Positions 9,995-18,498 of a stretch of DNA of 64,000 bases are shown in pieces. Both the position numbers and the translations under genes were made by a program. Under the pieces are notes generated by a model. That model searched no databases and was not told the origin of the DNA. It worked only from the letters and a program-made list of their open reading frames with translations. The DNA comes from Aurantiochytrium sp. KH105. Lineage: Eukaryota; Sar; Bigyra; Thraustochytrida; Thraustochytriidae. Positions within the stretch are counted from its first letter, which is position 1; every line of letters begins with the position of its first letter. The DNA lies in assembly GCA_003116975.1 (NCBI GenBank), contig BGKB01000021.1:1-64000 (forward strand), written 5' to 3'.

Positions 9995-10860
9995 TTTCTC
10001 TGGCGGTCCTTCGAACTCCGCGCCTTTCTCCTTTCTTCCTTTCCTTCTGCTGCTGCTGCTGCTGCTGCTGCTTTGCTCTGCGTTGCCCTTCTTGCAAGGC
10101 TGACCTCTCTCACGTGCTTAGAGCGAGAGGGCGAGAGTGCGAGCGAGCGAGCGAGTGCGCTCGACCAAAGGACCTAAGTGGTGGGTTATGACGCAATGGG
10201 GACAGGACGTGATGAATGGACCGCGTGCCCTCCTTTCCTGCCTCCCTGCCTCCCTCTCTCCACGTCTCGCGCAGCGCTCGCCGCTCCAGCTGGGTGGCGT
10301 CGCTCGTCTCCCCCGAGCAGCTGCAGCTCCGATGCGTGTTTGCTCGCCGGCTTGCTTGCCTGCAGCCACAGCTGCCACTGCTCGCACTGCTCGCACTGCT
10401 TGCTTGCCTGCTTGCCTTCTCCATGCCGCGGTCGGGGAGTCGCCCGGCGCAGCGCTCGTCGCCGGCGCGTGCACGCGCGCACGCGGCGCGGTGCAGCCCG
10501 TCTACAAGTCTCCGCGCCGGCCCCCTTCCGCTAGTAGCGCGTCCAGCCTCGGTCAGACCCGCGCCGCGCGCCCGGGAACAGCGCGCGCGTCGCGCAGTTT
10601 GCCAAACTAGTCGCGACTAGTTTCACCTCGCCTTCGACCAACCGCCCGCCCCGCCTGCAGGTTGTCGTTGCTCTGCGAGGCCGCCCGCGATCCGCTCGCT
10701 CTCGCGCTCTCGCGACGCAGACTCGGCTCGGCACGACGCGCGGCGACGCGCAGAGGCAGTCGTGGCGTAGATAGACGAGGCCCGGTCGCAGCGCGGGTCT
10801 AACGCGGCGGTCTCTTTCGGCGGGAAGGAAGGAAAGCAAGAAAGCAAGAAAAAGGGAAAG
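9995..10860. other. Divergent promoter region GDT1 / GART with simple repeats
   Basis: An 866-base region between divergent genes. It contains a CTG-rich trinucleotide tract (~10048-10074), a GAGC/GA-rich stretch (~10120-10160) and several CTTGC/CTCGCA repeats (~10340-10420). Open frames on both strands are repeat artefacts. No gene supported. Confidence 0.5.
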
Positions 10861-12696
10861 ATGTCCAAGGTCGCGGTCGTCGGGAGCGCCCAGCCGCACG
10901 AGGCGCTGGCAGACCTGTGCGCGCGACTGGCGCGACCCTGGGGCGAAGAGCAGGCGCTCAAGCTCGTGACCGTGACCATCCAGGCGCACGAGGCCCTCTC
11001 CACCGCCAAGGTGCCGCACAGGCACGTGTTCTCCAGCTCCAACCTCGGTCTCGGCGCTGGAGACAAGGTCGTCTGCGTGGTTGTCGACCTTGCTACGTCG
11101 CCGAAAGCAGCACGGACGCCTGAACAGCAGGCTCTTGCAGAGCTCCTGCGCTCCGCCGCTCTCGACACTGATAACGTGGTTCCTCTCTGTAACCCGGACC
11201 ACTATCCTTTGCTGATTCGAGGCGTTTCTGCCCTGGAGGGGGCGCAGCGTAAATTTCTCGCGCGCCATGCCATCCGCAAGCTACATGCTGTTGATGAAGC
11301 CGCCGTTGTCCAGCATCCAGACTGGCTGAGTAGCCAAGGCCACTCTGTTCTTGTTCTCGACAGCCCGGCGCTTGCAGAAAAGCTCTGCGAGTCGCCCCGC
11401 GTTTCCGCCGTGCACCTCGTCATCTCCCAAGGAGGTTTTGAAGGCTCGGCATCTTCGTTGGGAGATTCGGAAAAACACGCGAGCAAGCTCAAGACACATC
11501 GCAACCAAGACTCCGAGCTCTCCACCGCAAAAGTGCTCGACATCGCGCAGAATGAAAACTGTACCCTCGCTTGCACGCTCGCTCACGCTGCCTGTACCGA
11601 GGCCCTTGAACGTGCTGGAATCCCTTGCTTTGGGCAGTATTCTTCGCATCAGCAAAGTAATGCCCAAGTCAGCACAGAGACACGATGGCTTGATTTTGCT
11701 GCTTCCAAGGCGGACGTGCCCTGCATTTCCGAGGCTGAGAGCATGGAGGCTGTACTGGGCGGTATTGTTCGGGCAATCGCAATTTCCGACGGTTGCACCG
11801 TCTCTGTCTCGCCGAAGGGCCTGCACAATGCCACGCTGGCCTCCTTTCTGGCAATCAACGTTTTTGGCCCGCTTGTCGAAGCTGCGCAAAAGGCCGGGAC
11901 GCCGCTCACCGGGTTTCTCGCCCTCGAGCTCGCCCTTACTGCTGGTGGCCCGCGTCTCGTCCAGGTCCCCGGCTGCATTGTTGAGGCTGACGTCGAGAGC
12001 CTTTGCGCCTCGCTCGATGCAGACCCGTTCACGGTGCTGGACGCGGCGGCAAGGCAGTCTCTGCTCAGCGCGGGCTCTGCTCTCTGGAAAACCCCAGCCT
12101 CAGACGACGGCGCGGCGCCCGTTCGCCTCGGCGTGCTCGGCTCGACCCGGGGCACCGACATGCAATACCTCATTGACGCCATCGCCCAGGGCTGGATCAA
12201 CGCGGAGATATCTGTTGTGGTTTCAAACAAAACTGATGCATACATTTTACAAAGGGCACGGAACCATGGCATTCCTGCAGTGCGCCATGGCATGAAGGGA
12301 CTAAAGTCTCGGACAGAGTTTGACGCTCTCGTCACGGGAACGCTCGAGGAGCACAAGGTTGACTTGGTCCTTCTCATTGGTTACATGCGCATCCTCTCGG
12401 ACGAGTTTGTGGCGCGCTGGCAAGACAAGTGTCTCAACGTGCACCCATCTCTCTTGCCTGAATTTGCAGGTGGAATGGACCTCAACGTTCACCAGGAAGT
12501 CATCGACGCCGGGAAAAAGCAGACGGGATGCACGGTTCATCTCGTCACGACCGAGCTGGATGGCGGACCGATTGTCATCCAGCGTCGCTGCGACGTTCTC
12601 GACAGCGATGACGCTGACATCCTCAAGGCACGTGTGCAGGCGCTCGAGGGACCTGCCTTTGTAGAGGCTGTGTGGAAGACAACTGCATCCTCGTGA
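10861..12696 (+). CDS. Glycinamide ribonucleotide formyltransferase with decayed GARS-like N-terminus
   Basis: Third step of de novo purine synthesis: transfer of a formyl group from 10-formyl-THF to GAR. The C-terminal ~190 residues (from residue 421) are a full PurN/GART domain: LGVLGSTRGTDMQYLIDAI (substrate loop), LIGYMRILSDEFV, LNVHPSLLPEFAGG (catalytic Asn and His) and TTELDGGPIVIQRRC (catalytic Asp). The ~280 residues before it resemble phosphoribosylamine-glycine ligase (PurD/GARS): LAEKLCESPRVSAVHLVI, ALERAGIPCFG, and GFLALELALTAGGPRLVQV for the ATP-grasp core. The GGREHA signature and most nucleotide-binding residues are gone, so ligase activity is doubtful. No AIRS domain lies between. 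The first ~140 residues are unrecognised. ATG 10861 follows an A/G-rich leader. Related animal enzymes are GARS-AIRS-GART fusions. Confidence 0.8.
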   Translation: MSKVAVVGSAQPHEALADLCARLARPWGEEQALKLVTVTIQAHEALSTAKVPHRHVFSSSNLGLGAGDKVVCVVVDLATSPKAARTPEQQALAELLRSAALDTDNVVPLCNPDHYPLLIRGVSALEGAQRKFLARHAIRKLHAVDEAAVVQHPDWLSSQGHSVLVLDSPALAEKLCESPRVSAVHLVISQGGFEGSASSLGDSEKHASKLKTHRNQDSELSTAKVLDIAQNENCTLACTLAHAACTEALERAGIPCFGQYSSHQQSNAQVSTETRWLDFAASKADVPCISEAESMEAVLGGIVRAIAISDGCTVSVSPKGLHNATLASFLAINVFGPLVEAAQKAGTPLTGFLALELALTAGGPRLVQVPGCIVEADVESLCASLDADPFTVLDAAARQSLLSAGSALWKTPASDDGAAPVRLGVLGSTRGTDMQYLIDAIAQGWINAEISVVVSNKTDAYILQRARNHGIPAVRHGMKGLKSRTEFDALVTGTLEEHKVDLVLLIGYMRILSDEFVARWQDKCLNVHPSLLPEFAGGMDLNVHQEVIDAGKKQTGCTVHLVTTELDGGPIVIQRRCDVLDSDDADILKARVQALEGPAFVEAVWKTTASS

Positions 12697-12821
12697 TCAC
12701 TCTCTCTCTCTTCGAGATCATGCGCAGCCTTGAGTGCTACCATCGTCGTGGTACATCCGCGCACTTCGTCGACTGAGATGCAACGAGTCGATTCGCGTTC
12801 CTCTTCTCGCACTCGCAATCG

Positions 12822-15800
12822 TCAAGACTGTTGTTGAGCCATATGAAACGTGCCAGATTGTCTCGCGTGTCGAGGACTTTCTTGCATTAGAAGCTCGCGC
12901 CTACGGCAGACTCCAATGAGAATCTGACGTGCTTCCGACAAATGTCTGCGTAACAACCTTCGCTTGTATGGCAAGTCGCGGAGGGGCGACGCCGATGAGC
13001 CAGGCGTCGATCTTCCACTGCTGCAACTGCCGATACTTTCTGAATCGTGCGCGAGGACGGGGACAACGATGAGAAGAATCTTACCAAGGACCTGCGCGAG
13101 TCGCATAATGGCTTGTTCGGTAATACGTCTGTCAGAGGCCATCGTCGATGACAAACTCGACATTTCTGTGAGCCCGCACAAAATGTCCCTCATGTCTCCT
13201 CCAAAATCCTTTTCTTCTTCACTTTCTCGTTGACCTTCACCTCCTTCTTCTTCGTCGTTGCCTATGTCTTCGTCTTCTCTTTCTTCTTCTTCTTCTCCTT
13301 CTTCTTCTTCTTCTTCTTCTTCTTCTTCTTCTTCCTCTTCTACTTCTCCAAGTCTTTCTACCCCGCTTCTGTCTCCAGCGCCAGGCCAGCACCCAACGCA
13401 TGTGACGCGCTTTTCGCCGTTACTGTTCGAGTCCCGTCGCGCGCCGCACACACATGAACCTTTTTTGCTTCTCTGAAGTGTAACGGGACGAGGGCCAGGA
13501 CTGTGAAACGTTGATTCCGCCTCCTGACTTTGAACATCATCTTCGATGCCTAGATTACTGTCCTCCTCACTCGCGCCACCATCTTCAACATCATTGTTGT
13601 CTTGCTCAACATGTTCCTCCGCTTCTTTGACGCTGTCTTGCACACCTCGGGTGCTATCGCCGTACGTCTCTGTCGAAGAAGGCGACAGAGTCTGCTTCTT
13701 CTTCTTTCCTTGCCCCATTCTTGCGATGACTTCCTCTTCATCTTCGGGAAGCTTGCATGGAACCCTGATCGTTGTTGTCCCAGAACCTGCCCGATGCGGT
13801 GACGACGCACCGATTGCACAGGTAGGAGACATGTCGCTCAAGGGGAGGGACGCGATTTCGTCGAGCTCATCATCAAAGCCAAATGAAACGATGCCAAGCG
13901 CAGGCGCCGACTTGCGGCGTGCCTTGCTTGGAGCTGTCGCACGCTGCTTTTCAAGCTCGAGCGCAGCCCGTGCTTCATCTCGTTCCTGCCCCAGCGCGGC
14001 GACTTTCGCCTGAAGGGTCTCAATGTCTGTTTCCTTTGCCTCGAGCCTCGCTTGCCAGCGCTGAAGAGAATGCTCGAGCGCACGAGCGGCGTTCTCGCGC
14101 AGCAAGAGTGTTTCACGTCGCGTGAGAACGTCCTGCTCGGCGCGCTCGAGCTGCATTTTCATGCTGTCAAGCTCCGAGCGGCGGCGACGCATGTCTGCGA
14201 CAAAGACTGCCTCTCGTCGCGCAAGACTCATTGCACGATCTCGCCGTTCTTTGTCCACGCGAACGGCAGCAGCCTCCACAAGCTGCGCGCGCTCCTGCGT
14301 CTCTTCATTGTACTCGACCGAGTCCACATACCATTGACGCATTTCGCGTTCCCATGATTTGATGTCTTGCAGACGATGGTCTGCATCAGCGTGGGGTTCT
14401 ACGCTAAATATCGATTCGCGTCTCTGTTTCCCTCCGACGGGCCTTTCGGTGGCCTCCTGACTGCTCAGACTTTCCTCGTCGTCCCCTTGTTCCCCTTCGT
14501 CATCTTCGCCTCGTGCGACAAGACGTGCGTCACTTCTGTCACTGTTGTCGCTCGAATAAGCGAGTTCGCCCTCTGAGATCTCTGAATTGCCTTCTCCTTC
14601 TTGCAAATCTTGGCTGCGAGCAGCCCGTAGACTCGACGTTTGCCTGGCCGATTTGGCCCTACGACGAGCAGCGTTTCGACCTTCGCTCGTTGCCTTGGCT
14701 TCTTCTTCTTCTTCTTCTTCTTCGTCCTCCTCCTCACACACGTTGTTGGCGCGAACTTCCTGATGACGAAAGGGAAGAGGAAGACTGTCAGTGTCCTCCC
14801 GAGTTCGAACTGGAGCAGTCGAGATGCGTCTGCACAAAGATCCAAAAACAAGAGTCGTTTCGGTCTCAAGGTCGTCTTCTGCGGCATCTGAAGCCGTGCA
14901 AATAATAGAGGTGAATGCATTTCCACCCAAGCTTTGACGCAAAATGCGAGTGAGGAGAGAATTTCTGTACGGGACATATTGCTGCTGCAATTGCGACGCC
15001 GTGAGCGAAGACACCACTTCGCGCAAGGCCAAAAGCGAGCGGTTCATGTGACTACCTTCGAGAAGCGCCTCACCTTCCGCTTGTCCCGAGCGCTCGGAGG
15101 CTGCCAGATCCACTAGCAAAAGACTCGACGCTGAAGGCGCACCTCCCTCTGGCGCAGGCTCATGAACAGAGAGTCGTACAAAAGTATGGGAGCGGGACGA
15201 CCGTGGACCCGACGAGGTTTCCCGCCAGTGACGGCGTGCGTCAGCACTCGCCAGAAGGCCAAGTGTTTCTCGAGATGAGTGTACTTGAAACTCCTGGAGA
15301 CCTTCAATGGTGGGAGATCCTTTAATGCAGTCGTCGCCGCGAATGCGAAGCGTTTGGTCGCGCGTTGCACCACGCAAGTCTTCATCTCCCTCGTCCCCTT
15401 CGTGCGAGCTCTCGTCAGCAAAGAGATCAATGATCCGTTCATTGTGGACCTCCCACGAAGAAACGCAAATGTGCGAAGCCGCCTTGAGACGGGCAACTCC
15501 ACTAAAGAGGGCCATGACGCAGAATTCGACGAGGCCGCCGGAGGCACTCATGGTGTGGGTCTTGCCAGAGCCGGACTGGCCGTAGGCAAAAATGGTACCA
15601 TTGTAGCCGTCGAGCACCTTTTCAACAATGCGAACACCAACTTTGCTCGAAACCTCTGCATTGCAATGGGTCGAGCCAAAGACATGGTCGAAAAGGAAGC
15701 GGCGTTGTCCGTCATGAATCAGGGAAAGGCTTTGTTCACGTCTCCATCGGGATTGGGCCTTTTCCGCAAAGCTTTTGCCGAGACGTGGACGGAAGCGTGC

Positions 15801-15878
15801 TGCGACGTGGATTCGCGCTGCGTCCTCGTTGTCCTCGTCATCTACGAATCCGCGTGGCCATGGACCGCTCGTAGCCAT
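12822..15878 (-). CDS. Divergent kinesin-like motor protein
   Basis: 1018 residues with an N-terminal kinesin motor. IHVAARFRPR is the beta-1 CRP-type start and FLFDHVFGS follows. The P-loop is GQSGSGKTHT at ~100-109. Switch I reads SSGPRSSRSH, lacking the usual Asn upstream of SSRSH. Switch II reads VDLAASER (D257-E262), where kinesins have DLAGSE, so the DxxG glycine is Ala260 (codon GCC). NRSLLALREVVSSL and PYRNSLLTRILRQSLGG are typical alpha-4/alpha-6 elements. A charged linker, a coiled coil (~550-700) and a C-terminal region with long Glu runs (~820-870) follow. ATG 15878 is chosen over an upstream Met because conserved motor sequence begins soon after. The altered switches suggest slow or absent ATP hydrolysis, but this is inference. 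Subfamily not assigned. Confidence 0.85.
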   Translation of the reverse strand: MATSGPWPRGFVDDEDNEDAARIHVAARFRPRLGKSFAEKAQSRWRREQSLSLIHDGQRRFLFDHVFGSTHCNAEVSSKVGVRIVEKVLDGYNGTIFAYGQSGSGKTHTMSASGGLVEFCVMALFSGVARLKAASHICVSSWEVHNERIIDLFADESSHEGDEGDEDLRGATRDQTLRIRGDDCIKGSPTIEGLQEFQVHSSRETLGLLASADARRHWRETSSGPRSSRSHTFVRLSVHEPAPEGGAPSASSLLLVDLAASERSGQAEGEALLEGSHMNRSLLALREVVSSLTASQLQQQYVPYRNSLLTRILRQSLGGNAFTSIICTASDAAEDDLETETTLVFGSLCRRISTAPVRTREDTDSLPLPFRHQEVRANNVCEEEDEEEEEEEEAKATSEGRNAARRRAKSARQTSSLRAARSQDLQEGEGNSEISEGELAYSSDNSDRSDARLVARGEDDEGEQGDDEESLSSQEATERPVGGKQRRESIFSVEPHADADHRLQDIKSWEREMRQWYVDSVEYNEETQERAQLVEAAAVRVDKERRDRAMSLARREAVFVADMRRRRSELDSMKMQLERAEQDVLTRRETLLLRENAARALEHSLQRWQARLEAKETDIETLQAKVAALGQERDEARAALELEKQRATAPSKARRKSAPALGIVSFGFDDELDEIASLPLSDMSPTCAIGASSPHRAGSGTTTIRVPCKLPEDEEEVIARMGQGKKKKQTLSPSSTETYGDSTRGVQDSVKEAEEHVEQDNNDVEDGGASEEDSNLGIEDDVQSQEAESTFHSPGPRPVTLQRSKKGSCVCGARRDSNSNGEKRVTCVGCWPGAGDRSGVERLGEVEEEEEEEEEEEEEEGEEEEEREDEDIGNDEEEGGEGQRESEEEKDFGGDMRDILCGLTEMSSLSSTMASDRRITEQAIMRLAQVLGKILLIVVPVLAHDSESIGSCSSGRSTPGSSASPLRDLPYKRRLLRRHLSEARQILIGVCRRRELLMQESPRHARQSGTFHMAQQQS

Positions 15879-16403
15879 ACTTTCTGCAACCACGTATTTG
15901 CTCTGCTCGGTTGCGCGTGAATAGGTATACAAAGCGCTACCGCGCACGCTCGCTTCGAGCCTTCCTCTCCCCCGTATCCCTCGTTGGAATTGAATTCCTT
16001 GCGCGGCTGTGCTGCGTCAGCAAGTTGAACTTCAAGTTGGCACTCACCCGCACGTGGGAGCATCACACACTCTTTGCAATAGAACCGTTGGCAGGACATG
16101 ACAGACGAGCGAGCCGTAGTGGTTCGCTCAACTGGGTGTGCGCAAGTAGCACGAGCCCCCCTCCCCCAGGCCTAGTACCACTTGTCAGATCACGAGTGGC
16201 CGGGCCGCGCAGCGGCAGTGGCCCGTAAACAGACGCACGCGATCAGTGGCAGAGAATGAGAATCGATCGATCACCATCGACAAACCCACAAATTTGGCGG
16301 AAAGAGTGGGCGAGCCCCCTCCCTCTCAGTCGCCAGTGTCAGTGAGGAAGGAAGGTATAATCGACGAACGCGAAGAGGGGACTGCACAGGACCCAGCCAA
16401 ACC
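15879..16403. other. Divergent promoter region kinesin / membrane protein
   Basis: 525 bases between divergent start codons. It includes a C-rich stretch near 16155-16175 and no recognisable gene. The downstream ATG at 16404 has an ACCATGG context. Confidence 0.5.
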
Positions 16404-17642
16404 ATGGCCAGACCCCCAACACGATTGCTTGTACTGGACGCGCTCGCGAACATGTTGAACCTAGGATCCGTGGGGCGTGGCGCGACGCTGCTCGCAGGCG
16501 TCCTGGTCGCCCTGGTTGGCCTTGTCCACCTCTTCAAAATCCTTGAGGAAACATGCACAGAGACGCCTGCAATGGCAGCAGGCACGTCCAGCTACGAGTG
16601 CATCGGCCCCTCCTTGCGATGGAATACTGACCAAGCCGAGAGTCCGGTGGCCGACGTCAATGGCCAATGGCGAAATGTCTTCACGTTCGTGCCAGACCCA
16701 TTCCTGCTGCACTGGAGCCCTCTGATCCTCGGGCTGGCGACCATTTCAATTCACTTTGCCGAGCCAGGTTGGATCATCGAGGCCATCGCGCACACGTGGT
16801 TCCGTCTTTTTCTTTGGCTCATTTTCGTTGCGCTCTATGGGTCCTTTGGCTACGCCGGAAACATGGGCATTATGGTGGGTTTCTTTCTCGTTTTCATTGC
16901 TGCGCTGGCGCTCCTCATTGAAGTTCTCTTTCGCAACGGACAGTCCCCTTCGACGCGCATGACGCTTCGCGCGCCCGATCGCCTCTCGGAATGCACTCCA
17001 TCCCCCGTAACGCAAGTTTTCTCGTCCATTGTCATTTACGGCATGCCGCTTGTTGGCTTTTTGACGGTGATTCTCGGCGTGATTGTCGTCATTGACCGTC
17101 TCCCCACCATCTGCGAGGATGGCTATCCTCTGACTAACTTTGAGTCTCAGCTCTCCTGCGTTGGACCGGGCCTCATTTGGATCGAGCGCACCGACACTGA
17201 CGTCACGGTCCTGGACACAACCTACAGCATCAACACGCTCGTTGGCAGCGACGATTGGGGTTCTTTCTTCAGTCTTCGACCAAGCGTCTTCTTTGACCTT
17301 CTCACGCCCCTTCTCATGGGCATCATCTCCATGCTCGCCAGCTTGACGTCGAATGTCGATTCGATCATGGCCTCATGGACCTTGCTGTCGTACTGGCTTC
17401 TTGCTCAGGCTCTTTTTGGAAACTTTGGCTATGGAGGCAATTATGGAATCGTTCTTGGATTCCTCAGCAGTATTCTTTCTTTCTGCGCAGGTGTCGTCAC
17501 ATGGTCCAAGAATCCTCCGACGGACAAACGGGCTCGGAATTCGCAATCGGAACTTTCGTTGTCCATGCCGTCTTGCTGCGCAGGTAGTTGCTGCATCCGC
17601 TCCTCGCCATCCGCGGCCACACCGGCGCAGTCAAAGGCGTGA
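16404..17642 (+). CDS. Multi-pass membrane protein with internal duplication, unknown function
   Basis: 412 residues, not recognised. The protein is two similar halves. Each has a hydrophobic helix, an extracytoplasmic-type loop with paired Cys (CTETPAMAAG...YECIGPSLRW; CEDGYPL...SCVGPGLIW), and then three hydrophobic helices. The halves share a motif: LYGSFGYAGNMGIMVGFF in the first (~residues 145-165) and LFGNFGYGGNYGIVLGFL in the second (~335-355). The C-terminus is Ser/Cys-rich. The ACCATGG start context at 16404 is strong. Glycine-rich FGYxGNxGI motifs inside membrane helices suggest helix packing or a pore/scaffold role, but no activity can be assigned. It is adjacent to a 20-copy CAAG microsatellite downstream. 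Confidence 0.75.
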   Translation: MARPPTRLLVLDALANMLNLGSVGRGATLLAGVLVALVGLVHLFKILEETCTETPAMAAGTSSYECIGPSLRWNTDQAESPVADVNGQWRNVFTFVPDPFLLHWSPLILGLATISIHFAEPGWIIEAIAHTWFRLFLWLIFVALYGSFGYAGNMGIMVGFFLVFIAALALLIEVLFRNGQSPSTRMTLRAPDRLSECTPSPVTQVFSSIVIYGMPLVGFLTVILGVIVVIDRLPTICEDGYPLTNFESQLSCVGPGLIWIERTDTDVTVLDTTYSINTLVGSDDWGSFFSLRPSVFFDLLTPLLMGIISMLASLTSNVDSIMASWTLLSYWLLAQALFGNFGYGGNYGIVLGFLSSILSFCAGVVTWSKNPPTDKRARNSQSELSLSMPSCCAGSCCIRSSPSAATPAQSKA

Positions 17643-17779
17643 TGTTATCATCGCGCCAACAACTGCCAAGAAGGGATGGAAGGAACTTGAAGGCGTGCTT
17701 CTTCGTTTCTCTTTCGTTTCCATTTCGTTTCGTTCTTTTTCTTCAACTTTTTCTTTTCTGCTTTTCTCTTTACAGAGTT

Positions 17780-17861
<82 letters not shown>

Positions 17862-18358
17862 CAGCAATCGAGTCCAACATTCCCCTCTCCTTCTTTTGAC
17901 TCGGACATGTTGGAATTTGCAGTGAGAGTTTCGTCCATTCGCTTTCACATCATACGTTTTCGTCCTGACTGTGGCTGGCTGCTGTTACCGCGCTTTCCGG
18001 GATGGCCAATCGTTCACCTGACCCTCGATTTCTCCTGGCCCTCGATTTCTCCAAAGAGTTCCTGAATCCTCGACGGCCAACCAAACAATCGATCGACCTC
18101 GACCCCTGATCATATTTGATAGCCTATCCTTGACAAACGATGCACGCAGTCGCGCAGCAAATGTTTCCTGTTCCATGTCTCGCTCGATTCCCTCTCCCTT
18201 CTCGCTCGGCTAGCCAGCTGATTAGCGAGCGACAAGTTCCACGCCGTTGACTGACAGACTGACTGGAGGTGAACTGCTTTGCTTGCCTGGGCCAAACCGG
18301 GATTCGGGCTCACGGGAGACTGAGGCGCTCCGCCTTGCCGGGGCTCGAGCATCTACGC

Positions 18359-18399
<41 letters not shown>

Positions 18400-18498
18400 A
18401 GCGGTAGCAGGAGCAGCACACTCGGCGCCCGCGCCGCCTTCGTGAGCGAGACGCAAGAACGAGCTGGTGAGGGTGAAGAACAGGAAAAGGGTGACAGG
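17643..18498. other. Intergenic region with microsatellites upstream of MFS gene
   Basis: 856 bases with a TTTC-rich tract (~17700-17770), a pure CAAG tetranucleotide array (17781-17860), and a CGG trinucleotide tract (~18358-18398) in the probable 5' UTR of the MFS gene. The frame upstream of 18499 is open but repeat-derived. Confidence 0.6.
17781..17860. repeat. (CAAG)20 microsatellite
   Basis: Twenty uninterrupted copies of CAAG. The same unit, on the other strand, forms the array at ~50807-50869 and a short array near 43394. Confidence 0.95.

Noticed and set aside
17781-17860. Possible CRISPR array
   Set aside because: Pure 4-bp microsatellite without spacers; eukaryotic context. The same applies to the other short-unit arrays.
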